NCBI RefSeq assembly: GCF_041260155.1
Contig: NW_027248282.1
Span: 1-64,000 of the forward strand
Direction of reading: 5' to 3'
Length of the DNA: 64,000 nucleotides
DNA from: Ptychodera flava
Taxonomy: Eukaryota; Hemichordata; Enteropneusta; Ptychoderidae
The stretch's first letter is position 1. The number at the start of each line of letters is the position of its first letter. The notes below the pieces were generated by a model, which was given only the letters and a program-made list of their open reading frames with translations, was not told the DNA's origin and made no database searches. The translations under genes were made by a program, and so were the position numbers. This document shows, piece by piece, positions 12,961-25,100 of this stretch.

Positions 12961-14270
12961 ATGTGAATGTACATAATCAAAGTCACCGATGATGGATACA
13001 GTGAAATTAATTGTTGCAATGGAGACTTATTGGTACAGAATGATGATTATGTATCAATAGTGACACCATACACTTTTATATCTATATTTTTTTGTGACTT
13101 CGAATTTCTTTTTTTTTTTTTTTTTCACCTTTTTCAATTGTCATGAGATAACTGATGATAATATAGCAAGGTACAATAGGATTTGAAAGGTCTTTACTAC
13201 TGATGTATTTTTGTAAATTTTACAAATACATGTATTGATATTTAACTTCTCTGACTGGGGGGGGGGGTTCAGTCAAAATGTCTGTATTACATTCATCACG
13301 GTTGGCTTGGGGGGGCGAGTACTCGAAATTTTAGAGTTTGCGATGAAATTCCTCCAGCCCCAGGCCGTAAATAATGACGGCCCCCTTATGTTGCAGTGAA
13401 TTATCACAAGCAACTACATTGATCGGCTTCAACAGACTGGATCACAGGAAATAGTACTTGACTTTTATGTTTGCTTTAGCATGCAACAGGGAATTATTCA
13501 TTTGCGGTTCAACTGCTCTCCTGATGTCGGAAAAAAGGAGTAAATAAACGAATTTCATATACATTTGTATTTTCAAACTATGGATTACAACTAATATTCT
13601 CATTCTTACACAGGAATGCTCCACTCTGGTTTTGATAAAAAACAAAAAGTTAACATAAGATGTCAGGAAATCTTTCCAGTATACAGAACCTCATCAACTA
13701 AATATCTCGATCACGGGTAAATTTAATAACAGGACTCTCTCTAAAGCTTTCTAAATAATCCACTGCTCTTACACGTGAGAGAGGACTGCTCAATACGATA
13801 ATAACAGACACTTAGAGTTCAATCCTCTGTCAGAATGCGCTGAATATTTTAGGCTATGCAGTAGATTTTATGCAACAGGTGCGATTGATTCCACGTCTCC
13901 TCATTATACAAATGCTGACATTGTTGCACTCTTCAAATGTCCAACAATGTTTTACGTGCTTTTTGCATTTTTTTAAACTTACGAGTGTTCTTTACAGTAT
14001 CATCACTTCATAGAGGTCTCACAGCCAAAGTCAAATACGCTGGACGTTAGATACATGTAATTTGTTAACGAATACAAGCTGATACTTGTAATTTGTTCTT
14101 CATTAGTGACTTATCCTACGTTCCTCTATCTCAATCTAACGTGTCTAGATAAAGCATTACCAACTTTCCATAGAAAAAAAGCGTCCATATAGTACTGATA
14201 TGCAAGTTTCTTCTTCCAACAATGTAGAATACTAATAAATGCTAAATCGAATATTTCGCAACTGTATCTT
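12961..14270. other. 3' flank of the receptor gene, no gene seen
   Basis: Contains a poly-T run (about 13108-13126), a G-run (13257-13267) and the phrase 'cctccagccccaggcc', which recurs at about 22147. It probably includes the 3' untranslated region of the minus-strand receptor gene. No convincing minus-strand AATAAA was found close to the stop codon. Confidence 0.4.
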
Positions 14271-14775
14271 TCAGTTATTGTCGCTTGCTGAATAATTTTG
14301 GAGACTACAGTAAGTGTTATCAGAGCGAAGGGATGGGTGTATCGGCTCATAAGTTGATGAAACATTTAAATCACTCTGTGCACTCGTAGCGTCAGAAGTC
14401 AGGTCAATTTTGTCTAGTTTGACGAGGCCCATGTACAGATCACGGCCTGGCTGCTGGGCGTGTTTCTCATACGTCAAATCGTCGGTCTTGTTACCATCCG
14501 TCGTATGGATGCCTATATCTGCATTCCCTTCTTGGCTATCGAAAGAGTTGTTCTCATAATCAAAAGATCTTCTCTCTGCAACTTCCTCACTGTTTACTCC
14601 AACTTGATTATCCCCCGTTACTGCATCTGAAACTTCTTCATAATTCCGAATATCACAGCTAGTATTTTCAACCACGTTTGACGAATTCTTGGTTTGGCTT
14701 GTTCCTGTATTTACATAGTCCCTACCAGTTGTGCAACTGACTTGGTTTTCAGCGCGTTTCTCGGAAGTTGATTTT
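14271..14775 (-). CDS. Exon: cytoplasmic signalling tail and stop codon
   Basis: Starts after 'gattttgttccag' and ends at TGA (14271-14273). About 167 residues, acidic and Ser/Asn/Asp rich, probably disordered, with eight tyrosines: DYVNT, NYEEV, DYENN, TYEKH, LYMGL, TYEPI, TYCSL and QNYSA. YVNT and YENN fit the Grb2 SH2 pattern YxN; YEEV resembles a Src-family SH2 site. YEPI (14340-14351) and YCSL (14301-14312) lie nine residues apart, an ITAM-like pair, with YMGL upstream as another YxxL. The frame is open throughout. Confidence 0.8.
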
Positions 14776-17700
14776 CTGGAACAAAATCGGGTAAATAACT
14801 GTTTATCTGATAAAAATCGAAACCATTCGTAATTTAGGGAAAGCCAGCCGAAGTAATATGTAATGATTGTTTATTTCTGTTTAATTGAAATAAATATAAT
14901 TGTATCGCTTTCTTTTGTTTTATTTAAATACGTCTTCCCATGTAAATAACCTTCTGAACGAGACACGGGAATGGCTACGTGTAAAACATTTAAAATTATT
15001 CCAATGCTCTACCTTTCGCTTTTGAGATAATTACAGATTTTTTTGTTAAACATTTCTTTACAAAAAAGGAGACTGAATACAGGAAAAGTGACCCCTAAAA
15101 ATAAATGAAAGTCAAGCATAACATTGATCTCTTTGTCTCTGTTTGTTTCTATCTATCTCTGCACGCTGGCCCCTGATTTCTACGCATGATTTCGAAAGGG
15201 AATCATTTAACGTTGCCTTACTGAAAGTTGAGCAAAAGCTTAAGTCTTTCAATTTCAAGGCGCCTACAGTCTTAACGTAGAGAGACAAATACTAATTTTC
15301 CTAACAATTGTATTCACTGTACTCTGTGAAGAATGGCCGCTGGCCACACTTTCCATATAAAAACTGTATAGACCGGTACTGCAGCGGCAGCGATCTGATA
15401 TCCATTTGTTTGATTCTTCAAGACCTTAAGATTAAACTACATTAATTATTCGAGATATGAGTATCAACTTAGAAAATTACAATATTGCAGTCTAATGGCA
15501 TAGAATGGCAATATTAAATACCTTTTCTTGTATTTATAATCTGCCATGCCTGGTTCGAGATGAGTATATAAGAGAGATATTAAGGTATCCCTGCATACTT
15601 ATCGTATCCCTGAAATGTTTCCGTATCTTTGTCTTTGATTATCATAAAAATGTCGATACTTACCTCTATAAATCGTGACTGATACCATTAAGATGATTAT
15701 CATCAATATAATAACTCCAATAACAGCACCTGCTACTGTACCTGAAGGGTATATAAACGATCACTGGTTAATAGCCAATACTTTATTATACTTGAAAACT
15801 TACAGTGAATAGATGGTAACTGGACAAAAAAATCGCAAAATACTTCCGTTCACTGGTGCAGTTGAATGTTATTACCGGCAGAATGACACGACACATAGTT
15901 AACAAAATTTTACATTAGTTGTAGATTTATATAAAACGTGTCTTTTGAAGTGGATGAGTACTAAACATTAATGATGTGAATGATGTTAACCCTGTAGATG
16001 ATGCTTTTATTACAATGCAAATATTGTTATTAAAACAATTAAGGGTATTGCTCTTAATTGTGTTTACATTCGGCAAGGATACCATGTTAATAACCTAAAT
16101 TCACAAGGCTATACCTTCACATGGCAATATTTTGACAAGGTCATCGAATATCCATAATTTCTAATTAATTTAAGCGTTTGATTTTGACTTGTAAAACCCA
16201 AGAGTTTTGGACGAAATATGGAAACAGTTGTAAAAATGATTGAGTTGATATGTGACTTGCCTGCATCCACAAAATAAGTTGACGGTGTGTTTTTAGGGGA
16301 TGCAGTCCTCATTTCTACAGTTGCTGAAATGAATTGGTGAAAGATTATTGAATCTTTGCCCTTTAACATTTTTGTAATAATAGACTTGGTGCTTTCAAAA
16401 CACCATCATAACGCGATAACACTTAGATGAAACACTTAATATTACACTCTTGTATCATCAGTACTCGATCTTTATGCATACAGTCTGTACGTATACACGA
16501 GGTGTTTAGCTTGCGATGTGCTGCGTTTGTATATGCGCAAAATCCAGTGTCCTTGGACGGAATATGTATGATGTTGTTCTATATACATAACTCGTGAACT
16601 GTGATAAACAGGTTTTAATAAGAGAATACTGAAACAATAAATAACACAAAAGCAAACTTACTTATATTGCGTTGGTAGTCTGCCGTTGTAAAGGGAGTTG
16701 ACGGAATACCTGGTATGAATGAAGAATCTAACAAAGGAATCGTGGAGGAGGAGATTTTATCAGAAAATGTTTTTGAATAACTTTATATTTCCATTTGTTG
16801 ATATGGAAATATGAAAATCGGGAACAAATTTGAAAACGTACATCTCCAAAAATGTTCTCACTATTTTTTCGTCAATTCTGTGTAACTTCAACGAACTTGT
16901 ATCGAGTGGTCAAATCATATGATTCTACTTATGTTAATTTATTTTGTCGTCTAATTGGCTGTAATGGTACATGAAATTTCATTCTCAAAATAGTCGTTTA
17001 TCATTAAAGGCGATAAAACTGTTATAGTAGATGTTAACGTTACCGCTTACTTGTACACATCGGCAGTGTGTCATTCCACGTACCATCTTCACGACACACT
17101 ATCTTGGAATGAGGACTTGTCAGAGTGTATCCTTCTTTACACGTTAATGTAATGATGTCGCCATCGAAATAGGGACAGGAGCCATTGTAGTAAAAGTTTC
17201 CATTTTCAAGATTTGCAGGAGCTTGACAGTTTGAATAATTCGCTGGAAGATACATGCAAATGGTAAGAGGCATTCGTATAAGAACATAAGATGTGATTGG
17301 TTAAAGTAACTTTGCATACAACTCTTAATAAAGTCTGTCACTGAAATGCAGAAAATGATGACAGATCGCAATAACGTTCAGTCAAAATCTGTATAAGAGG
17401 AACTTTCACCGTGACGTAGGATAACTCACTGCAAACAATGGTCTTACTCATATATATTTTTATAGTATCATAGCATTTGACAGCTATACCAAATGTCTGT
17501 TGTAAGCTGTCATATTCGGACATTGACCCGTGTTAGATCTACTAACGACATCGAATATAAGAGATTGTGGGTCACAAGATGTATATCGTATTGTTTACAA
17601 TGTGAGACATGAGAAAAATAATCCTGATAAAAAATCCTGACTTCATAACAGAGAGCCGTCTTTGCCACAGACAGCTAAAATGTGTTAGTATGTACACATG

Positions 17701-20700
17701 CCACAAATTTATAATAAAGAAAGAGGTAATGTTTCTTTGAAAAGCACCGTAAACTTAATAATACTATATCGTTACCTTGAAATGCCACAGCAAATTTTCC
17801 AAGATGGTTATAAGCTGAAGAGACGAAGGTGAAACGTACAAAGTTTGTACAAGATACCACCATACCATCCTTGATGTCTAACTCTCGGTAATTAACTCCA
17901 TCGTGCATTTCAGCAAACCAAACCTTGTCGTTCCCCCAATCTATTTCATCGATGATGAAGTTTAACCTTATTATATCTCCAGCACCGGAAGTGATATTCC
18001 ACACACAGGATGACTTTTCCGGATAAAATCCAGGAAACCCATACGAATAAATAGTTCCCGATACACTGAAATTGCCTCCGCATGCACCCATGGTCGCTGC
18101 AAAGGAACAAAAAGAATTTAAGTTGTATTTTAAACACATCCAATTATCCCAAATTAGTTCCAATCGTGTTTATTTCATATAAAGTATCGTCGAAATAAAG
18201 CTATCACTCTTATTTAATTTCAAACCTATTCTACAAAAAATCCAGATAAGGACTGGTTTATTTCAGAGTCATGAATATTTGATTTCCATCAACTTCTCAC
18301 CATTGAGAATTTAGTCATTTTGTTCTCTCGGGTGTTCAATCGCGACCATTCTCTATAACGCTTTATTATGACTGAGGAAGATTCGTTTCTTAAGGCAATA
18401 ATTACTGTAACATGGACTTACAGAAATACACTCCAATGCCAGGGTCCCCTCCACACGTTTGTGACTTATCTCCCGAGCAAGGTGCGGTACACGATGTCGA
18501 CACTGGCCTGATATTGTCCTTCCGTTATACAGTAACACTCATTCTCTCTTTGAAGACCAACATACATGTTGTTGGCTGGGAAGCTACGACAGAGCTGAAG
18601 ACACATTTGGATTGTCATTTGATACTTGTCTGGTGAGGCTGAATGATTCCAGTGCTGTCCTGTAACATCCTAAGTAGTCATCGTCTGAATAGAAGATAGT
18701 GAAATGAGTGATGGAAAGCTTTACATTAGATTAATGAGTACCTGTGTCATTTACACATTTACTTTATCAGAATAAGTCATACTGCTTGATTGAATTCATC
18801 AAACATTTTGCATAACTCTATTGAACAAAGTTGGACAAAGACATCATATTCAATCTATCGGACCTTTGCCCTGGTTGAGTGCAGTAATGTCACTTCCGAT
18901 GTCGTATAGCTGTACATGGCTTTTCAGTCCATGGATAACTGGGTGAGCCTTGATTGAAAATTATATACTGGGTAATGTTATAACATCGCTGAAATATTGG
19001 TATTTACAATGTACTCACACTGGCACACTGCAGTGGCAGCTGTTCTACTCAGAGAATCGTGTTCCCCCGTGTCATAGCTACAGTCGTCTAAAGACTCTTT
19101 ACGGCCCTACACAAAACAACGTTATAGACGCGACGTCTTTCATCGTTTCGGAGAGCGAAATCGTCTTTGTCATGCCACATAGCTCCTGGATAACCTGCAG
19201 GTGTAAACATTTCGACAATCTAAGTAGTTTGAGCAAAGATGCGAAGTCTCTCAGATACATAATAGTAATTAATAGAGATGACCCACAAAAAGTGTACGGC
19301 CGTCTCGATGGAGGAGATCCGGTAGGAAACAAACCAATTTATCAAAATTTATCCTTTCGCCTTTATTTCTTTTAACAAAGCTGGAATGGGTCTTTTCTTG
19401 AATTCATATGTTTTCTCTCAAAGATGAATATTTTTCAATTCTTCATAGCTATGTGAAAATTTGTCAATTTCAAGAATCTGACTCAGATCTTGACATAAAG
19501 AATGATGCCGTGAAGTAAAGTAAGAATCGTTGATCGGTCGACGTATAGCTTATTACTTGGACAATAGCGTTTTGTCTATCGCAAATTCGACAACAAATTC
19601 GCAAGAGGTGTATAGTCAATTTCTCAGGTTACACCACGCTATAGATTCTATAGTTTCATTACATGGTAGGATTAACCGAGCTTAAAGTAAAGGAACTGGG
19701 TTATCAACTACTGTATTGCTGTTACGTTGTCATAAAAAAACAAACAAGTGCGCCAGTAATAGTGTGTGGTGTTACTGACATTCTGCGAGAAAAACATGGC
19801 TTGCCCCCAAGTCGCCTAGCTTTTCTAGCTGGCAAGGCGTTCACCCCACGATCTACAAAATATCCTACCACTTAGTGCGACAGTCCGCAGTCCTTCAATT
19901 TATTCTGTTTTTGAGAAATAATTATACCAACAGATTCGGAGCAAGACTATGGATTACACTACGCTCATTTGCTTCTCGTATGGACATTTAAGCATTTTGC
20001 GTGACCGAGTAACTTGTATAAAAAATGCACGTACTTCTGACAACTTAAGTTCACGATTTATGAAGCTTTTGCATAAGATTTGACAAATCAACAAAACTAA
20101 TTCACTGCAATTCATGATTTTAAGTTCAGAGATTTGATTAGGAAATCTGTTTGGTGTATTCATTGGCTTCAATACACCTCCATGGTGTATTGAAATTCAA
20201 CAATGTATATACCGTGTGTAAAAGATTATCACCGTACCGAGAGTTTTCTGTAACGTTTGCGATGCGTAATTTTGCGCAGCAGATATCGCTAAGTATTCGC
20301 AAGGCATTTATGACTGCACTGCTGTCGTTTACAAGAATTGTGCGTTTCTTAATAAAATGAAACTACTGATAATCCAAATTAAAATACTGTCAATCACACC
20401 CACTAATTTACTGTACGCCTTTACGCTGTCTGTGCATGGTGTAAGTTGTGAACAGTCTAACCTTACGCTTACACTTGGCTGAGCTGTTACTTATTTGCAT
20501 CAATAAAAATTATAACGTGTAATTTTCACTACGATTTAGCACACATATGCACCTCAGTCCCCTGGAAATGGATGACAAAAGTATTTCGATATGTTTCACC
20601 TAAATTTATGCTACCTAAAGAACCTTGTTTTTTTCATACTATCTAGATCAACCTTGATAAGGTTAGACAGATCCCAGCTGCAGTATGGAATTCAGAAATG

Positions 20701-20916
20701 CCATTATTTCTTTGATCACATTGATTCCCGTTAGTAAGCTGATTGATTCTTTATTACCTGATTCCTTGCAAACAACGTCAGCACTAACAAGGCTCCAATC
20801 TAAGCTATGGGCACCAGGGCTATAATACAAGACTGGCAGCCATTCGTTGCTATGGTAAATCTCAACTCTTCCCCCATAGGGAGTCTCACCGTCCACTAAT
20901 CGAGCTCTCTTGGATT
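14271..20916 (-). CDS. Gene model: SRCR-WSC-CUB-CCP transmembrane receptor, tyrosine-rich tail (5' incomplete, two exons frameshifted)
   Basis: Nine minus-strand exons join by GT/AG sites: 20916-20758, 19194-19019, 18684-18422, 18096-17776, 17242-17051, 16727-16662, 15741-15664, 15540-15522 and 14775-14271. Every joint is phase 1 except the last, which is phase 2. The product reads SRCR, WSC, CUB, CCP, stalk, TM, basic microexon and signalling tail. It is therefore a predicted type I surface receptor able to bind ligand through several extracellular modules. WSC followed by CUB recalls Kremen, but no kringle is seen and SRCR and CCP are extra. No signal-peptide exon was recognised upstream of 20916. 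Exons 2 and 3 hold frameshifts: decaying gene, dispensable exons or assembly errors are all possible. Ligand and function are unknown. Confidence 0.75.
15522..15540 (-). CDS. Exon: 19-nt juxtamembrane microexon
   Basis: Between 'gcatggcag' and the donor GTATTT. Its 19 nt change phase 1 to phase 2, which is what is needed to join the TM exon to the tail exon; direct splicing of those two reads into a stop. It adds D-Y-K-Y-K-K and, with the next base, Arg: a basic stop-transfer patch directly after the helix. Inferred from frame logic and splice consensus; no transcript was available. Confidence 0.6.
15664..15741 (-). CDS. Exon: transmembrane helix
   Basis: 78 nt, phase 1-1, from 'tatacccttcag' to AGAG|GTAAGT. 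It reads 'TVAGAVIGVIILMIII' then 'LMVSVTIYR', about 23 hydrophobic residues ended by Arg. No charged residue lies inside the membrane segment, so pairing with an ITAM adaptor through a buried charge is not indicated; signalling would rest on the receptor's own tail. Confidence 0.8.
16662..16727 (-). CDS. Exon: membrane-proximal stalk
   Basis: 66 nt, phase 1-1, between 'cctttgttag' and ATAA|GTAAGT. It encodes about 22 residues rich in Ser, Thr and Pro ('SSFIPGIPSTPFTTADYQRN'), likely an O-glycosylated spacer. It is included because its borders and phase fit between the CCP and TM exons. It has no domain signature, so support is moderate. Confidence 0.6.
   Translation of the reverse strand: MLHSYQVFRQLPLQRQTTNAI
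17051..17242 (-). CDS. Exon: CCP/sushi domain
   Basis: 192 nt, phase 1-1, from 'gtatcttccag' to ACAA|GTAAGC. The domain runs 'NCQAPANLENGNF', 'DIITLTCKEGYTL', 'SKIVCREDGTWND', 'PMC', carrying the four sushi cysteines plus an extra one in 'GSCPYFDGD' and the conserved Trp. Sushi modules occur in complement regulators and many adhesion receptors. Fully open. Confidence 0.85.
17776..18096 (-). CDS. Exon: CUB domain
   Basis: 321 nt, phase 1-1, from 'cctttgcag' to TTTCAAG|GTAACG. It encodes a complete CUB module of about 107 residues: 'GACGGNFSVSGTIYSYGFPG', 'SSCVWNI', 'IIRLNFIIDEIDWGND', 'ELDIKDG', 'SCTNFVRFTF' and 'GKFAVAFQ'. Three cysteines are visible rather than the usual four, so the second disulfide may be absent. 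CUB domains mediate protein-protein or glycan contacts, often calcium dependent. The reading frame is fully open. Confidence 0.85.
18422..18684 (-). CDS. Exon: WSC domain (two frameshifts)
   Basis: Begins after 'tcttctattcag' and ends at TTCT|GTAAGT. Three frames in turn carry WSC landmarks: 'DDYLGCY'; then 'MTIQMCLQLC' with 'MYVGLQRENECYC'; then 'CTAPCSGDKSQTCGGDPGIG'. No single frame is open across the exon. Breaks lie near 18658-18662 and 18500-18530. The 263-nt length is not a multiple of three although phase 1-1 borders demand it. WSC domains are cysteine-rich, putative carbohydrate-binding modules (polycystin-1, yeast Wsc, Kremen). Being symmetric in phase, the exon could be skipped without disturbing the frame. 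Confidence 0.65.
19019..19194 (-). CDS. Exon: SRCR domain, C-terminal half (one frameshift)
   Basis: Starts after 'cacctgcag' with the codons completing GYPGA and ends at CCAGT|GTGAGT. The first part reads 'GYPGAMWHDKDDFALRND' to 'VYNVVLC'. The match then continues in another frame as 'GRKESLDDCSYDTGEHDS' and 'AATAVCQ', the normal SRCR end. One base appears missing near 19103-19108. The exon is 176 nt, one short of the multiple of three that its phase 1-1 borders require. Without repair, translation stops within a few codons. Confidence 0.7.
20758..20916 (-). CDS. Exon: SRCR domain, N-terminal half
   Basis: 159 nt, entered after 'ttttcattttcag' and left at CAG|GTAATA, phase 1 on both sides. 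It encodes a typical SRCR start: 'ARLVDGETPYGGRVEIYHS', then 'EWLPVLYY', ending 'SADVVCKESG'. The usual first cysteine (VCDD position) is Tyr here. The last base joins exon 2 to make the hallmark GYPGA. Earlier exons must supply at least the signal peptide. Confidence 0.8.
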
Positions 20917-22080
20917 CTGAAAATGAAAAGTAATTACGTCAGATAAAGCGGATCAAGTGAGGTAAACAACAAACGAATGAACGGAAATGTTATGCCATGG
21001 TCCCAGACGGCGATGAGGAATTTTTGTGTCATAAATCACAAGGCGTACAACAGTAACTGAAAGTCGTTGTCTATGATACAAATGCACAGTAAACAAATAC
21101 ACATGCTGTGATAGCAAGCTAATTTCCGGACAGTTTATCATGCTATAAGGCGTGGAACAAGAACACAGTTGTATAAACTGAACAAAAATGTTGTCAAAAT
21201 AATCAAAGTTAATACAGCTACTGCCTTGCTACTGCAGTGTCACTGTAACTGTATACCGGCAGTAACAGAGATAACTCTGACTCTGATGTAGTTGAAGATG
21301 AGTTTGAGTCAAATGACGTTTATGACAGTGAAAATCAGACCAGAGAGCAACACATGATATGGAATACCAGGAAACTTGAAAGTCATCAGGGATTTTCCAA
21401 TTCTGGCATATGAAAATAATCAAATATTAAAGTAAAAAGATAGGGTCATTACGCTTGATTTTATAAATTTTCACATTCTCACCGTAAAATAACTCAAAAT
21501 TAAAACTTTGAACAGTAACGATACTAATTAAAATGACAAAAATGTGTGACTGAATGGAATTTTTTATTTTCTACCAACTTTGCCATTATAACACCCAAAA
21601 TTTAGAGATTAAGACATTCATTTTATGGAATATTTTAACCTTCCAATATTGTCAATTTTGAGTAGCATCTCAGTCATTCATGTCCCGTACTTTTGAAAAA
21701 TATATTTTTGGGTGGTCACTATGATCAGTTTTTGGACGATTCGGCCAAATGTAGCGAGGAATTCACAGTGTCGTTAGTCTCTCATGATCGTCACTTTGTG
21801 TGTTCTTCAGCAGGTGCCACTGGCCTGGTCCAGCTTGGATTAACTCAAGTCGGCTTAGACTGATAAATCCAAAAAATCCACTGATGCGTTTAAAAGTAAA
21901 CCAATTTAAGAACTTGCCCTATAGGAATATTGCGCTACAAACTGCTAATAACAGGTAGTGTTGAACATCTGCGAGTAGAACTTCCCAATACATGTCTATT
22001 TTGTCTTTGTGTGCATTCATAAGTATGCGGCTATATGATAATTGGGAGGGGGGGTGCTTGAGAAATTTTGATCATATAGA
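20917..22080. other. Upstream of known receptor exons; no exon recognised
   Basis: The missing 5' exons (signal peptide, possibly further domains) may lie here or beyond the repeat block that follows. A plus-strand open stretch at about 21258-21410 encodes an acidic peptide ('DSDVVEDEFESNDVYDSEN') that ends at a stop. It has no start context, splice partner or recognised domain, so it is not called as a gene. Confidence 0.4.
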
Positions 22081-22114
22081 CGGGTGAACGTGACAATTTT
22101 TTAGGGTACTGAGG

Positions 22115-25100
22115 GGGTGTCTAAAAAAAAAGATTTCAATCGCAATTCCTCCAGCCCCAAGCGTTATTTATGGACGCAGCCTAATGTGGTAAACGTTTTG
22201 GCCTCTGCAGTAATTCAGCGAAGTGTTTCAATCGTCTTACTTTATTCCTGTTCATTTAAGACCAATTACGTACTATACTCGTTTGGTGGATCAAAAATAT
22301 CACGACGCCGAACTACGAATTCCCAGCAAGTTCGCTACTGATGCGAAGAAGAGTAAGCGACCTAACTACAGTGACGCGCAGTGCCTCTTTACGGGCAGTG
22401 AATTTGCTATGTTAATGTGTTACAGTGTTTAATCATAAAAAACGTTTGAATATGGAAGTTAGGCATGTTGTCACGGGGTTAATGTCCGATCAAAACTTCC
22501 CTAAAACTGTTTCTTCCTACCTGTTCCCCCTAATGTCGTGACAAGAACAAAAATAATGCAGAAAGTGAAAATATTTCCTTCTTGTCCACAAATTCCCATG
22601 GTTAGAAGGCGATCCTAGTCTCCACTAACATGTATGGCTGCTTTGGCGTCGTCCAAATTGTACCACTTCCCTTCAAGGTCGGCACTATATACCGGTTGCT
22701 GCAGATCCGCTGACCCTTTCAGGACAACTAAAACGTCGTACACTATTCTCTTCGATTATTCGAGCGACAGTGCATTGCTGTATGGCTGTGCATGATGGGA
22801 AGTAGTTGTGCTTTAAAACCACCGAAGTATAACGATTTTACACAATGGTGACCCGCTGATGTTATGACATAATTCTTTTTTGAAGTATCATATATCTTCA
22901 ATCAGTGACATGTGCACAAGCTTTTATTAAACTGAATAATTTAGTGGTTTAGCCTACACGGAAGAGTAGAAGTGTAAGCTGCTCTTGTTCAAGCATCGCA
23001 CAAAAAATTGAAATGTTAACGTTATTTCTTACTTTATGACTACAGATTCCTTTGTTCAAAGGCACTACTTTACTGCATACTGCTTTATGTGTCGGGTAGT
23101 GAAAATATGTAGTTCATACCTATCAACGATGAGCGGTTTTGTTCGTCAATGCGATTGCGGCTTGAGTGTAACGATTTTATGATATCTTCTTCTACAACTT
23201 GGTAAATCGGTAACAACATAATAACATTTTACATACGTTGTACGCCAAGAAAGTATTGTCCAAGCTATCTTTCATTTTCTATTTAATTTAAAATTCATTA
23301 TGTTAGAGTAGATGAGTAAGTTGTGAGTGCCTACTTTTTTCTTTCGTATGACAAATAAATTTACCGCATAATGATATTCTTTTAACTCGTTGCACATATT
23401 TCATTATATTATTACAATATGCATGGCAGACAGCAATGGAGTGCCCAGATACACTCTATACGATTACTAATCACTTAGGCTAAAAATAATTTCAATTGAA
23501 ATACATGACAACAACAACACTAGTTCCCCATGAGCGAAACGCTTTTATTGGGACTTTCCCCACGAGTAACACAGCTGCTTCTACGGCCAGGAGTATAACA
23601 CTTTGCACCAATTCAGCAACATCTTCAAGTAGAGACGTATTGGTTGTATTGAGTTGGTATCAAATCACTGCACAGCTCTATAAGATCAGTCTTCCTTCTT
23701 AACAATTACTATGGCTTGATCGTTGATTTTTAGACACAAGAGACTCTTTGTAGTCAACGAACAAATGTATATTTTATGCGCATAGTTCTGTGGCTGACTG
23801 ACCTGCAACTAACATTATGCATGCAATAAAACCATAAAGAAGTTAGGCAACAGGAAACTTTGAAGTGTGGAAAACGAGAAGTTTGATCACAACTGATACA
23901 CCACCTTCATTCTTCAGACAAAAAACCTTATAATCTTGCGTGGTGCAAGCATTGGTAAAAAGTGAACCATGTCTTGTACAATAATTTTGTACTATCGGAT
24001 GTGAAATAGTGGAGTATGTTACACTGTGATCGCTATGTCGTTCAGTCTGTTTAAAAACAGTTTTAGTGAAATCGACTGCTAAGCAAGCATTTCCGGGCAT
24101 GTCCATCTTTTAAACTGATACCTCCCTTATTTTACATGGATAAGTAATTACAAGGAGAACTTACTTCAAAAGTATGATCCTACACACAATCAAAGTCCTC
24201 AAAGACGATTACTTGAACAAGTATATAGCAGTTATAATGGCGACTGTTTGCTACATGTTTAAAAATTGGAACTTTTCGATATATTGAATTACCCCTTGTC
24301 GGGTTGTGCAGTTCCCACACATTGAATTCACATTGTTTTCTTTTTCCTCTTAGGAGGTCATTTGTTTGCAACCTGAAAGACTGCTTCATAATTTCAGTCG
24401 ATGTACTTCTTTGTTTTTAGATTCAATTTGAGATCAACTAGATCATAAATTCTTTCGTGTTTGTTCATAGCCATGCAAATGCAAGCTTTGATTCTCTACT
24501 TTGCTCGTACGTATATGCGATAATTAATGGCTGGTTTGCCGCGGGTATCACAATGACGTCAGTGATGACGCTACGGACTTTGATTTACTCTACTTCTTAA
24601 TTTATCCGGTACAGATATTTGTATGCCCATTTGTTAGCCATCTAACTTTCGATCAAAATTCTTCTTATGATGAAAATCAACAACAGCTAAAATGCTGTAA
24701 CATTCGCGTAGCAGAGAAAGAAAAATTTTTTGAGAAAATAGTAAAAGACGAATAGAATATAGTGGACGATCAACTGGTCAAATGTGCTTCTAAATAAGAT
24801 GGTAATATATATCGAGTTGTCGGCCATGAACATTTATATGTTAAAATAAGCACATATAATTTTAAGTATTGAACCATGGACTTTGACCCCATACACATGA
24901 GATATTATTCACTGAGTATGATTTCTAATGTGTGAATCATGGTGTATCCCATAGCATGTATGTCATTTCAACATAAGATGTTGATATCAAATAACAATCA
25001 TGGTGCTTGATTTTTAGGTTCATCTGAACATGAAAAAAATCATTCATTGAAGATTAATCGAAAACTATCAGATATATCTCTCTATATCATACCAGTATAT

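Noticed and set aside
18950..19375. 141-codon plus-strand frame
   Set aside because: Antisense to the second SRCR exon; the minus strand has domain motifs and splice sites, the plus strand none.
21258..21410. Acidic plus-strand open stretch resembling the N-terminus of some transposases
   Set aside because: Only about 50 codons, no following transposase core, no splice sites; composition alone is not evidence.
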